From Ruegeria arenilitoris (GTDB lineage: Bacteria > Pseudomonadota > Alphaproteobacteria > Rhodobacterales > Rhodobacteraceae), in assembly GCF_013035315.1 (NCBI RefSeq), contig NZ_WQHP01000004.1, positions 186,001-250,000 of the forward strand: DNA of 64,000 bases, written 5' to 3'. The translations under genes and the position numbers were made by a program. The notes under the pieces were generated by a model. That model saw only the letters and a list, made by a program, of their open reading frames with translations. It did not search any database and had not been told where the DNA came from. Below, one piece after another: positions 8,386 to 16,869 of this stretch (position 1 is the first letter of the stretch; every line of letters starts with the position of its first letter).

Positions 8386-9243
8386 TTGGATCTTCTAATA
8401 AATGTCGGCCTGCCGATTTCGCTGGCCATTATCATGCTGTCTTTGGGCGTTGGCCTGGAGGTTGCCGATTTCCGCCGCGTCCTGAACCGGCGCTATCCAT
8501 TCGCAATCGGCGCTGTGTGTCAGGTGGTGCTTTTGCCGGTCGTGGCCTTCATCACGGTCAAACTGTTTGCGTTGCCACCCGAGATCGCAGTCGGCTTCAT
8601 GATACTCAGTTTTTGCCCCGGTGGTGTCACCAGCAACATTCTATCGAAATTGGCCAAGGGGGATGTCGCTCTTTCGGTCAGCCTGACTGCTGTTATCAGC
8701 CTGCTATCCATGGTCACCGTTCCTTTTCTCGCCGCTTGGTCGGTGAACCACTTCATGGGCGATGCTGCGCCAGAGGTTTCCATCGCGGGGCTGGCGATAG
8801 CGATGTTCCTGATCACCACGCTTCCAGTGGCCCTCGGCGTAACACTTCGCAGCTTTGCAACCGACTTTGCAAAGCGGATCGAACCCACGTTATCCAAGAT
8901 TGCGACAGTTCTTTTTGTGCTGATCGTGGTGGCTGCGCTGGCCGGAAATTGGCAACTGTTTGTCGACAACCTCGGCGTGATGGGGGCCGGGTTGATCTCG
9001 TTGAATATAGCGCTGTTGCTGATTGGGTTGGGCCTGGCGCGTGTAGCTAAACTTTCGTGGCAAGAAAGTAAGACGGTTTCCATCGAAACCGGAATACAAA
9101 ACTCGACACTTGGGATTACACTGGCCGCATTGATCACCGCAACGGAAAGCGGGTTCAGCCCGCTGGCCCTGCCCTCGGCCGTGTATGGAATTACGATGTA
9201 TGTTGTGGCCCTGCCCTTCATCCTTTGGTTCCGCAGCCGCTGA
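8386..9243 (+). CDS. Bile acid:sodium symporter family (BASS) permease
   Basis: A membrane protein of about 285 residues with nine to ten helices and the BASS-family segments MILSFCPGGVTSNILSKLAKGDV (about residues 70-93) and ETGIQNSTLGITLAA (about 230-245), which form the crossing sodium and substrate site. The open frame can start at a TTG at 8380, but the strong GGAGG at 8373-8377 is spaced best for the TTG at 8386, giving LDLLINVGLPISLAII. Bacterial members carry bile acids, pantoate, pyruvate or other organic anions. It lies 11 bases before an FAD dehydrogenase gene and is likely co-transcribed with it. Confidence 0.85.
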   Translation: MDLLINVGLPISLAIIMLSLGVGLEVADFRRVLNRRYPFAIGAVCQVVLLPVVAFITVKLFALPPEIAVGFMILSFCPGGVTSNILSKLAKGDVALSVSLTAVISLLSMVTVPFLAAWSVNHFMGDAAPEVSIAGLAIAMFLITTLPVALGVTLRSFATDFAKRIEPTLSKIATVLFVLIVVAALAGNWQLFVDNLGVMGAGLISLNIALLLIGLGLARVAKLSWQESKTVSIETGIQNSTLGITLAALITATESGFSPLALPSAVYGITMYVVALPFILWFRSR

Positions 9244-9254
9244 AAGGATAAGTC

Positions 9255-10916
9255 ATGACCAACAATACTGCCGATGCCATTGTCGTCGGGGCTGGACTGG
9301 CCGGGCTGGCCGCCGCCGCCGAGCTGGGCGATCGCGGAAAGAAAGTGATCGTGGTCGATCAGGAGCCCGAGCATTTTTTGGGAGGTCAGGCCTTTTGGAG
9401 CCTGGGTGGCCTGTTCATGGTCGACACACCTGAACAGCGGCGCATGGGTATCAAGGACAGCTATGATCTGGCCTTGCGCGACTGGATGGGCAGCGCGCAG
9501 TTCGACCGGGACGAGGACGCCTGGCCCCGCAAATGGGCCGAGTCTTATGTCGAGTTTGCAGCGGGCGAGATGCGCCCATGGCTGCACGACATGGGTCTGC
9601 GCTGGTTCCCTATTGTCGGCTGGGCGGAACGGGGTGGGTCCTATGCGGATGGTCACGGCAACTCGGTCCCTCGGTTCCACATAACATGGGGCACCGGACC
9701 TGGCGTCTTGGAACACTTCATCCGTCGCGTGCGCGAGCATGTCAAAAATGGGCTGATCGAATTGAAGTTCCGCCACCAAGTCAGCCACATCATCATGCAA
9801 AACGGCGCGGCCAAAGGCGTCTCGGGCGAAGTTCTGGCCGATGACACCGCCGCCCACGGCGCAAAGACCAACCGCGATGAGGTTGGCGAGTTCGAACTCT
9901 ACGCCCCAGCGGTCCTCGTCACATCAGGCGGGATCGGCGGCAACTTTGAGATGGTGCGCAAGAATTGGCCGCGTGACCGTTTGGGCGAGCCGCCAAAGAA
10001 CATGGTTGCGGGCGTTCCCTTCCACGTCGATGGCCGCATGATTGGCATCAGCGAAAAGGCCGGTGGGCATGTAATCAACAGCGACCGGATGTGGCACTAC
10101 ACCGAAGGCGTGCGGAACTGGGACCCGATTTGGCCTTCGCATGGTATCCGTATCCTGCCCGGGCCAAGCTCGATGTGGTTCGACGCGAAAGGCAATCGGT
10201 TGAAACCGCCCTGCCTGCCGGGGTTCGATACTTTGGGCACGTTGAAGGAAATCCTGAAAACCGGTCATGAATACAGCTGGTTTGTTCTGACCCAAAAAGT
10301 GATCAAGAAGGAATTTGCCCTGTCCGGGTCCGAACAGAACCCCGATATGACCAATGGCGGCTGGAAAGAGGTGCTGTTCCAGCGCATCCTGACCGGCTCA
10401 AAGGCCACTGCGCCGGTTGAAGCGTTCAAAGAACATGGCGAGGACTTCGTTGTTGCCAACACGCTGACCGAGCTTGTGAATGGTATGAACCACTTGGGCG
10501 GAGGTTTGATCGACGAGGCGCATCTGCGCGCGCAGATTGAGGCGCGGGATTCCCAGATCGACAACCCGTTTACCAAAGACGCGCAAATGGCAGCGATTCT
10601 GGCGGCGCGCAACTATCGCGGGGATCGATTGATCCGCACGGCAAAGCCGCACAAATTTCTGGAATCGGCCAACGGCCCACTGATCGCGGTAAAGCTGCAC
10701 GTGCTGACGCGCAAGACGCTTGGCGGGTTGCAGACCAATCTGGACAGCCAGATGATCGGTGCAGACGGTCAGGTTGTTCCCGGTCTATTCGCCGCGGGCG
10801 AGGTCGCCGGCTTTGGCGGGGGTGGCTACCACGGATACAACGCCCTTGAAGGGTCCTTTTTGGGCGGCTGCATCTTCTCGGGGCGTAACGCTGGGCGGTC
10901 TAGGGCCGTCGCGTGA
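9255..10916 (+). CDS. FAD-binding dehydrogenase (3-ketosteroid-dehydrogenase-like family)
   Basis: A 553-residue flavoprotein of the fumarate reductase / 3-ketosteroid-1-dehydrogenase superfamily. The N-terminal dinucleotide fold GAGLAGLAAAAELGDRGKKV lies at residues 12-31, and FLGGQAFWSLGGLF follows. The C-terminal FAD-closing motif GEVAGFGGGGYHGYNALEGSFLGG is near residues 515-540. Length matches the uncharacterised FAD-binding dehydrogenase group often annotated in proteobacteria. Oxidation of a ring ketone or similar substrate is plausible but not demonstrable here. Its neighbour is a BASS symporter 11 bases upstream, suggesting import followed by dehydrogenation. There is no signal peptide, so it is cytoplasmic. 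Confidence 0.82.
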   Translation: MTNNTADAIVVGAGLAGLAAAAELGDRGKKVIVVDQEPEHFLGGQAFWSLGGLFMVDTPEQRRMGIKDSYDLALRDWMGSAQFDRDEDAWPRKWAESYVEFAAGEMRPWLHDMGLRWFPIVGWAERGGSYADGHGNSVPRFHITWGTGPGVLEHFIRRVREHVKNGLIELKFRHQVSHIIMQNGAAKGVSGEVLADDTAAHGAKTNRDEVGEFELYAPAVLVTSGGIGGNFEMVRKNWPRDRLGEPPKNMVAGVPFHVDGRMIGISEKAGGHVINSDRMWHYTEGVRNWDPIWPSHGIRILPGPSSMWFDAKGNRLKPPCLPGFDTLGTLKEILKTGHEYSWFVLTQKVIKKEFALSGSEQNPDMTNGGWKEVLFQRILTGSKATAPVEAFKEHGEDFVVANTLTELVNGMNHLGGGLIDEAHLRAQIEARDSQIDNPFTKDAQMAAILAARNYRGDRLIRTAKPHKFLESANGPLIAVKLHVLTRKTLGGLQTNLDSQMIGADGQVVPGLFAAGEVAGFGGGGYHGYNALEGSFLGGCIFSGRNAGRSRAVA

Positions 10917-10930
10917 CGGCCCACTAAGCC

Positions 10931-11671
10931 CTATCCCTCGCGGGCAAGCTGCACGAGCGGTTGTCCGTTGCTGTTCAAGAGCACCAGAGTGTCGCCCTGG
11001 AAAACGTACGCCGATACGCCCTGCAATGCTTTGAAGAACTGCCGCTCGACCTCATCCAATGGCGGCGGACAGGCCATCAGAGTAGCGGCCATGTTATCCG
11101 GGAACTCGATATTGGTTCCGGTGATTTTGGCCTGCCCGGAAAACCGATTGCACCCTCCGGTTCCGGAGAACGCCCCGTCCTGCGCGAAGGACAGTGCAGG
11201 GCGGCGTTCCGTCTCAATAGGCGCGCCGTTCAGGCCCATGGCCGTCCAATTGGTGTTTTCCAAAGTGGCGGCTCCGGGCGGTTGCACTTTGACCAAAATC
11301 AGATCCGTGGTGTTCCCCGCCCCGTTCGTCAGAACCGGATAGGCGGTGTCCGTCGTGTAAAGCAGCGTGTCGCCCTGAAAGATTGATCCGCGAACCACAT
11401 AGCGCATCCCTTCCTGGATCAGCGCGTCATCATAGCTCAACTCAAACTGCGCAGGTACGCCGGTCAGCGCATAGCGTTTGGCCGACAAGGTGACCGATGG
11501 GACATCAGCGCGCGAGACGTCCTGCAACTGGACAAAAAGGGTCGCATCAGGCGGCACCGCGATACGTTCGCGATAGGTGGCCGTGCCTTCGATTGTACCT
11601 GCCAAGGCGGCGCCACCAAGTGTGGCGGCCATCGCCGCGGCCGCAAAAGCAGTGTATCCGGTCTTGAGCAT
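10931..11671 (-). CDS. Exported YbaY-like plus META-domain protein
   Basis: A 246-residue exported protein. The start is the ATG at 11671, preceded by GGAAGGAG with good spacing; an upstream in-frame ATG at 11698 is less likely. A signal peptide covers residues 1-24 (cleavage after AALA). Residues 27-125 resemble the YbaY/YscW lipoprotein-chaperone fold (GTATYRERIAVPPDATLFVQLQDVSRAD). The second half holds a META domain (LENTNWTAMGLNG and GCNRFSG), as in HslJ. Both domains are envelope-associated and linked elsewhere to stress or outer-membrane roles. No precise function is known to me. It converges with the FAD dehydrogenase, 14 bases apart. Confidence 0.75.
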   Translation of the reverse strand: MLKTGYTAFAAAAMAATLGGAALAGTIEGTATYRERIAVPPDATLFVQLQDVSRADVPSVTLSAKRYALTGVPAQFELSYDDALIQEGMRYVVRGSIFQGDTLLYTTDTAYPVLTNGAGNTTDLILVKVQPPGAATLENTNWTAMGLNGAPIETERRPALSFAQDGAFSGTGGCNRFSGQAKITGTNIEFPDNMAATLMACPPPLDEVERQFFKALQGVSAYVFQGDTLVLLNSNGQPLVQLAREG

Positions 11672-11700
11672 CGCTGTGCTCCTTCCTTGCAAATTCATTT

Positions 11701-11728
11701 ATTCAAAACATTGTGTGTAGCTTTGAAT
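11701..11728. promoter_or_regulatory. Inverted repeat upstream of the META protein
   Basis: A perfect 7-bp inverted repeat (ATTCAAA / TTTGAAT) separated by 14 bases lies 30-57 bases before the META gene start. Placement and spacing fit a regulator half-site pair or a weak hairpin. No regulator can be named. Confidence 0.35.
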
Positions 11729-11770
11729 TTACAAGGACTTCTACAGAAAGCCAGCGGTTACGCGCCGGTT

Positions 11771-13549
11771 CTAAAGAGGCCAGATGAACGGTATCAGCAA
11801 CGACGCCAGCAATCCAACCGTCAGATTCAAGGGCACGCCAACCCGCAGGAAATCAGTGAAACGGTAACCGCCAGGGCCGTACACCATCATGTTGGTCTGA
11901 TACCCGATCGGCGTCGCGAATGAGGCCGAGGCTGCGACCATGACTGCGACGATCAACGGGCGCGGGTCAATCCCAACGGCTTGCGCCAGGCCGATGGCAA
12001 TCGGCGTGACGACAACGGCCACCGCGTTGTTCGACACCAGTTCTGTCAGTACCGAAGTCAGCAGATAGACGGCCCAGATGATCAGGAACGGGGGCAGCAT
12101 GCCCAAACTGGGGGCAATGGCCTCGACGATCAGGGAAACTGCCCCGGATTTGTCCAAGGCTGCACCTATGGCAAGCATGGAAAAGATCAGGGCCAACAGG
12201 CGGCCTTCAACAAAGGAAAACGCCTCATCCGCGTCAATGCAGCGGGTCATCAACACGACGGCCACTGCCAACACCGACAACAACAGGATCGGCGCAACGC
12301 CCAGCGCGGCCAGCACGACGATCCCGATCAGCGCACCGATTGCAATCGGCGCGTGGCTGCGACGGAACGCGCGGGCCGAAGGCTGGGTGACATCGACCAT
12401 ATCCATATCGGCGGCCAGTCTTTGAATATCCGCCGGAGAGCCTTCCAACAGCAGCGTGTCCCCGACGCGAACGACCAATTCGTCCAACTGCCGACCGATA
12501 TTCTGGTTCCGCCGATGCACCGCCAGCACATAGACACCGTAACGCCGCCTCAGTCTCATCGCGCCCAACGTGCGGCCGACCATTCGGCACCCCGGAGTGA
12601 TCAGGACCTCAACCGTCTTGGTCTCAACCGCCGAAACCTGGTCGACACGCTTGAGCTCTTTGTTCGTCTGCAAGCTCAGCAGTTCGGTCATCTCGGTTCG
12701 CAGCACGACACGGTCGCCAACCTTCAGCGAGACGCCCTTGAGGTTGCGCCGCAATGACTCATCGCCCCGAACCACATCGATCAGGCGAACACCGGGGCGC
12801 TTAAACAGTTGAACTCCGGTGACTTCGCGCCCGATCAAATTGCTGTCGGGCGGTATTACGGCCTCGGTAAAAAACTTCATCTTGGACCGGTCGCTGAGCA
12901 TCGACGCCATACTGTCTCGCTCTGGTAGCAGACGCGGTGAGATAAAACGCAGGTAGAACATGCCGTATATCACCAAGGCGATGCCCAGGGGCGTAACCTC
13001 AAAGATCGTAAACGGCGTCATCCCCTGCGCACGGGCCACACCATCGACCAGAAGGTTGGTCGAGGTTCCGATCAGGGTCAGCGTACCGCCCATAATGGCC
13101 GCATAGCTCAGCGGGATCAGCAGCTTCGAGGCTGGCACATTCAGGGTGCGCGCGATCTGGACAAAGACCGGGATCATGACGACCACCACAGGCGTGTTTG
13201 AAACCACTGCTGAGGCAATAACGACGAAGGCCATCAGCGTCGCTATGGCGGCCTTGGGGTTCACCTGTGCCTGTTTCTGCGCGGTTGATGTGAAAGCGTC
13301 CAGCGCGCCCGTACGCACCAATGCCCCCATGATGATGAACATCGCCGCAATAGTCCAAGGGGCCGGATTGGATAGGACCGCCAACGCGCTTTGGTAGGGA
13401 AGGATGCCGGTCACCAGCATCACCGCGACCCCGCCAATTGCGACGACTTCGGTCGGATAGACCTCGCGCAGGAACATGATGAACATGCCCGCAACGACCA
13501 ACAGCGCCAGTATCGCGCTTCCCATTTCTGTCAGTTGAAGGAATTGCAT
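11771..13549 (-). CDS. SLC13-family permease with two TrkA-C domains (second copy)
   Basis: A 592-residue permease with the same architecture as the gene at 5790. Helices lie at about residues 1-205 and 405-592, the DASS motifs are VSNTPVVVVMIPV and VSNNAVAVVVTPI, and two TrkA-C domains fill about residues 210-390 (SNLIGREVTGVQLFKRPGVR and GCRMVGRTLGAMRLRRRYGV). The SNT/SNN signatures match sodium-coupled dicarboxylate or sulfate carriers of the CitT/SLC13 type. The ion is unknown. The gene stands between the META protein and the YmdB-type gene, all on the minus strand, without tight coupling to either. Confidence 0.88.
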   Translation of the reverse strand: MQFLQLTEMGSAILALLVVAGMFIMFLREVYPTEVVAIGGVAVMLVTGILPYQSALAVLSNPAPWTIAAMFIIMGALVRTGALDAFTSTAQKQAQVNPKAAIATLMAFVVIASAVVSNTPVVVVMIPVFVQIARTLNVPASKLLIPLSYAAIMGGTLTLIGTSTNLLVDGVARAQGMTPFTIFEVTPLGIALVIYGMFYLRFISPRLLPERDSMASMLSDRSKMKFFTEAVIPPDSNLIGREVTGVQLFKRPGVRLIDVVRGDESLRRNLKGVSLKVGDRVVLRTEMTELLSLQTNKELKRVDQVSAVETKTVEVLITPGCRMVGRTLGAMRLRRRYGVYVLAVHRRNQNIGRQLDELVVRVGDTLLLEGSPADIQRLAADMDMVDVTQPSARAFRRSHAPIAIGALIGIVVLAALGVAPILLLSVLAVAVVLMTRCIDADEAFSFVEGRLLALIFSMLAIGAALDKSGAVSLIVEAIAPSLGMLPPFLIIWAVYLLTSVLTELVSNNAVAVVVTPIAIGLAQAVGIDPRPLIVAVMVAASASFATPIGYQTNMMVYGPGGYRFTDFLRVGVPLNLTVGLLASLLIPFIWPL

Positions 13550-13638
13550 TCTTGGTATTCAGTCCGAACCCTGGCCTGGCTTACGCGCCCGTCAGGCAGT
13601 TTCACGCATTGCGCGCGGCAGAGCAAGCCTGACGTGGA

Positions 13639-14454
13639 TTATTGCGGCCCGGCCTGCTGCAACCGTCCGCCAATGCGTACCATTTGAACAGATTTCGCCT
13701 GTCCATCGCGGTCATCGGTTTCAACGAACACGCCGCTCAGCGTGGCCTCACCATTGGCAGGGGTAAACCGAGCCTTGGGCATTCCGGTGATGAAACGGCG
13801 CATCGGCTCGACCTTGTCCATCCCTATGACCGAGTCATAGTCGCCGCACATCCCTGCATCTGACAGATACGCCGTGCCACCCGGCAGGATCTGCGCGTCC
13901 GCTGTCGGAACATGGGTATGCGTCCCAACCACAAGGCTGGCGCGCTTGTCGCAATAGTGACCCATAGCCATCTTCTCGGACGTGGCCTCGCAATGCATGT
14001 CGACGATGATCGCCTGTGCCTGCCCGCCACGTGGGTGCGATTTCAGGATCGGTTCGATAGCCGAGAACGGGTCATCAAAGGGGCGCTTCATGAAGACCTG
14101 ACCCAGAACTTGCACCACCAGAACCTTGCGACCGCCCGGGGCGGTATACAGCCGGTGTCCCCTGCCCGGCGCACCTTTGGCAAAATTCACCGGGCGCACG
14201 ATGCGGGGTTCTTTTTCGATGAACTGCAGCATGTCCTTCTGGTCAAACGCATGGTCGCCCAGTGTCAGGCAATCAGCCCCCGCATCCAGCAGCAGCTTGG
14301 CATGATCCCCGGTCAGGCCCATCCCGTTCGAGGCGTTCTCGCCATTGATCACGACGAAATCCAGCCGCCATTCATCGCGCAAACGCGGCAAATGCTGCTG
14401 TACAGCCGCACGTCCAGCGCGGCCCATGACATCACCCAGAAACAGTATTCTCAT
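13639..14454 (-). CDS. YmdB/TIGR00282-family metallophosphoesterase
   Basis: A 271-residue calcineurin-like phosphoesterase of the YmdB family, which in Bacillus hydrolyses 2',3'-cyclic nucleotides and affects sporulation and biofilm genes. The start is the ATG at 14454 (MRILFLGDVMGRAG); the frame extends upstream without a better start. Metal ligands are visible in GDVMG (residues 7-11), INGENASNGMGLT, LGDHAFD, DMHCEATSEK and GTHTHVPTAD. Length is normal. A YmdB gene near formyl-THF cyclo-ligase is a common alphaproteobacterial arrangement. Here a small lipoprotein gene on the other strand separates the two. Confidence 0.9.
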   Translation of the reverse strand: MRILFLGDVMGRAGRAAVQQHLPRLRDEWRLDFVVINGENASNGMGLTGDHAKLLLDAGADCLTLGDHAFDQKDMLQFIEKEPRIVRPVNFAKGAPGRGHRLYTAPGGRKVLVVQVLGQVFMKRPFDDPFSAIEPILKSHPRGGQAQAIIVDMHCEATSEKMAMGHYCDKRASLVVGTHTHVPTADAQILPGGTAYLSDAGMCGDYDSVIGMDKVEPMRRFITGMPKARFTPANGEATLSGVFVETDDRDGQAKSVQMVRIGGRLQQAGPQ

Positions 14455-14542
14455 GTCTAACGTCCTAAGTGTGGTGTCCTCCAAGCACAAGTGGTTAAAC
14501 TGCGGTCATAAACCGTGAAAACGCATTGGAAAGGAGACGTTA

Positions 14543-14779
14543 ATGACCCGTTACATCACCCCAGTGGCCGCTCTGGCCCTCCTCGGTGCCTGCGATCAGG
14601 CCGATCAAGCTTCGGAGCAGCCTGTGGGGCTGGCCAATCCTGCTGCGACCTTCTGCATCGAGCAAGGCGGGAAGTACGAGATACAGGATGGTGAGAACGG
14701 CCAAGTCGGAATCTGCACCCTGCCGGACGGATCCAAGCAAGATGCGTGGGAGTATTTCCGCGCCGAAAACATGGGTTAG
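14543..14779 (+). CDS. Small DUF333 (hemolysin-like) lipoprotein
   Basis: A 78-residue protein with a short lipobox signal (ALALLGAC, lipidated Cys16) and one DUF333 domain, NPAATFCIEQGGKYEIQDGENGQVGICTLPDGSKQDAWEYFR, sometimes annotated putative hemolysin. The GGAAAGGAG run about 14 bases before the ATG serves as ribosome binding site. The periplasmic face of a membrane is the expected location. The family's role is unknown; the paired cysteines probably form a disulfide. It sits alone on the plus strand between two minus-strand genes. Confidence 0.82.
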   Translation: MTRYITPVAALALLGACDQADQASEQPVGLANPAATFCIEQGGKYEIQDGENGQVGICTLPDGSKQDAWEYFRAENMG

Positions 14780-14781
14780 GC

Positions 14782-15339
14782 CTAGAAGGTCAGAACCCGA
14801 CTTTCGGTAATGACCATGTCGAGGGGCTGATCGGTCGGCTCCAACGGCAGGCCTTCGGCCTCCTGCGCGTCAAAGGCAAAGCCGATGGCCAGTGTCGGGC
14901 GCTTGGCACGCAGCCTTTCCAGCGTGCGGTCATAGAATCCGCCGCCATATCCCAGCCTTCCGCCCTGCGCATCAAAAGCAACCAGCGGCACGATCAAAAT
15001 CTCGGGGTCGAAATAGTCATCGACCTCGGGAACTTTGGCACCGAAGGGCCCGTCTTTCAGAGCCCCTTCGGGCGCCCAGCGCGAGAATTTCAACGGCTGC
15101 CCGGCGGCCTGGATGACGGGAACGCCGACCGCGCCATAAGCCGACGCTTCGGCCATCGCTGGTAGCGGATCAATCTCGGTCCGGATGGGCATGTAGCCCG
15201 AAAGCGATACGCCGCGATGACCAGCCAAAACTTCGGACAATCGCCCGGCGGCGCCCGGCATACGCGCATCGAAAGCAGCCTTGCGACGCGCGAACGCGGC
15301 CTTGCGCGCAGCGGCCTTGATTTCAGTCAGATCGGTCAC
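14782..15339 (-). CDS. 5-formyltetrahydrofolate cyclo-ligase
   Basis: A 185-residue member of the 5-formyl-THF cyclo-ligase (YgfA/MTHFS) family, which converts 5-formyl-THF to 5,10-methenyl-THF using ATP. The diagnostic C-terminal loop GGRLGYGGGFYDRTLERLRAK is at residues 125-145, and the N-terminal KAAARKAAFARRKAAFD helix is typical. Length is right for the family. Its ATG overlaps the mgtE stop by four bases (ATGA), so it is translationally coupled to mgtE. It converges with the DUF333 gene, two bases apart. No 6S RNA gene can sit directly upstream, because mgtE coding sequence fills that position. Confidence 0.92.
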   Translation of the reverse strand: MTDLTEIKAAARKAAFARRKAAFDARMPGAAGRLSEVLAGHRGVSLSGYMPIRTEIDPLPAMAEASAYGAVGVPVIQAAGQPLKFSRWAPEGALKDGPFGAKVPEVDDYFDPEILIVPLVAFDAQGGRLGYGGGFYDRTLERLRAKRPTLAIGFAFDAQEAEGLPLEPTDQPLDMVITESRVLTF

Positions 15340-16754
15340 AAAAGCACCACGCTGGCAAGCCCCAAGAAAATGAAGAAGCCCATGACATCCGTTGTGGTGG
15401 TCACAAACGTCCCCGATGCCAGTGCCGGGTCAACGCCCAGACGGTCCAGCAAGACAGGTACTACCGTACCTGCAAAGCCTGCGATGACCATATTCACGAC
15501 CAAGGCCGACCCGATCACGACACCCAGCATCGGAGAGTCGAACCACATCATCCCAACAGTGCCCAACACAATGGCGAAACACAGACCGTTGAGCATGCCG
15601 ACCAGCAATTCCCGCCTGATCACCCGCATGACGTTCGCGTTGGTCAGGTCGCGGGTTGCCAGGGCACGCACCGCAACTGTCAGCGACTGCGTCCCCGCAT
15701 TGCCGCCCATGGACGCGACGATCGGCATCAGGATCGCCAGCGCAACCAGCTGATCAATCGCTGCTTCAAACTGTGAAATCACCAGCGAGGCGCAGATGGC
15801 CGTACACAGGTTCACCGCCAGCCACGGCAGGCGGCGTTTGCTGGTGGCCGCGACGCTGTCGGACAGCGAGCTTTCCTCACCCACACCCGCCAGGCGCAAG
15901 ATGTCTTCTTCATGTTCTTCGTCCAGAACAACCATCGCGTCGTCGATGGTGATGACCCCGATCAAACGCCCATCGGCGTCGACAACAGGGGCCGAGATCA
16001 GGTGATACTGGTTGAAGGCATAGGCCACATCCTCTTCGTCCTGATCGACGGGGATGGTGTGGAATTCCTCTTCGGCGATATCGTGCAGCGACACGTCCCG
16101 CCGGGTCGCCATCAGCTTGCCCAGCGTCACCTGCGCCACAGGTTTCAACCGCGGATCTACCAGAACCACGTGATAGAACTGCTCGGGCAGATCGTCGTTG
16201 GCGCGCATGAAATCGATGGCCTGCCCCACGGTCCAGTGCTCGGGTGCCATGACAACCTCGCGCTGCATGAGACGGCCAGCCGAGTTCTCGGGATAGGACA
16301 GAGCCTGTTCCGCCGCGATCCGCTCGGAATCTTCCAGAACATCAAGGATTGCCTCTTGCTGCGGCTCTTCAAGGTCCTCCAACAGGTCGACAACATCGTC
16401 GCTTTCCATGTCTCGAACAGCATCGGCAAGAACGTCAGGGCGCAGGACACTGATGACCTCTTCCCGCACGGCCTCATCCAGTTCCGAAAGGATGTCGCCG
16501 TCGAATTCCTTGTCATACAACCGGATCAGGCGTCCGCGGTCATAGGGGTTGATCTGTTCAAGAAGGTCGGCGATGTCCGCAGGGTGCAGCGGCTCCATCA
16601 GTTCGATCAGCTTCTCGCGATCGTCCACATCCACCGCATAGAGGATCGCAGCCACAGTCCTGCGGTCCAGCGCATAGACGTCGTCTTCATGGCCAGCGTC
16701 GGTTACGGGTTCATCATAGCCTGTCGTCATGTCTGCCCCCGTTGGTTCGTGCAT
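15336..16754 (-). CDS. mgtE: Magnesium transporter MgtE
   Basis: A 472-residue MgtE magnesium channel. Residues 30-140 form the helical MgtE_N domain (LIELMEPLHPADIADLLEQI). Two CBS domains follow at about 145-270 (VGQAIDFMRANDDLPEQFY and ITIDDAMVVLDEEHEEDIL). The C-terminal five-helix pore, about residues 300-472, carries PIVASMGGNAGTQSLTVAVRAL, the characteristic MgtE signature. The ATG at 16754 gives a short extra N-terminus; the ATG at 16730 (MTTGYDEP), behind a GGGGG run, is a credible alternative. It is followed by the cyclo-ligase gene with a four-base overlap. No M-box-like leader is evident in the 115 bases upstream. Confidence 0.93.
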   Translation of the reverse strand: MHEPTGADMTTGYDEPVTDAGHEDDVYALDRRTVAAILYAVDVDDREKLIELMEPLHPADIADLLEQINPYDRGRLIRLYDKEFDGDILSELDEAVREEVISVLRPDVLADAVRDMESDDVVDLLEDLEEPQQEAILDVLEDSERIAAEQALSYPENSAGRLMQREVVMAPEHWTVGQAIDFMRANDDLPEQFYHVVLVDPRLKPVAQVTLGKLMATRRDVSLHDIAEEEFHTIPVDQDEEDVAYAFNQYHLISAPVVDADGRLIGVITIDDAMVVLDEEHEEDILRLAGVGEESSLSDSVAATSKRRLPWLAVNLCTAICASLVISQFEAAIDQLVALAILMPIVASMGGNAGTQSLTVAVRALATRDLTNANVMRVIRRELLVGMLNGLCFAIVLGTVGMMWFDSPMLGVVIGSALVVNMVIAGFAGTVVPVLLDRLGVDPALASGTFVTTTTDVMGFFIFLGLASVVLL

Positions 16755-16869
16755 TGACCCCTAATTAGAAGAAGCAGCTACCGGAAAACAATGACAATGC
16801 GGCGATTTACCGGCAAGTTTCGCCGCCTTATGCTGTTTCCCAGTCCCATACAGGCGGAGAACATTGGAA

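Noticed and set aside
8520..9857. 445-residue minus-strand frame across the BASS and dehydrogenase genes
   Set aside because: It spans two well-supported plus-strand genes and has no recognisable motif.
11981..12757. 258-residue plus-strand frame inside the second SLC13 gene
   Set aside because: Antisense shadow rich in Gln, His and Arg.
14782..15339. Possible 6S RNA gene next to formyl-THF cyclo-ligase
   Set aside because: That position is filled by mgtE coding sequence overlapping the cyclo-ligase start; no 6S-like hairpin with a central bubble is seen.
16755..16869. Possible M-box magnesium riboswitch upstream of mgtE
   Set aside because: The 115-base region shows no recognisable M-box conserved segments and is too short for the full aptamer plus terminator.
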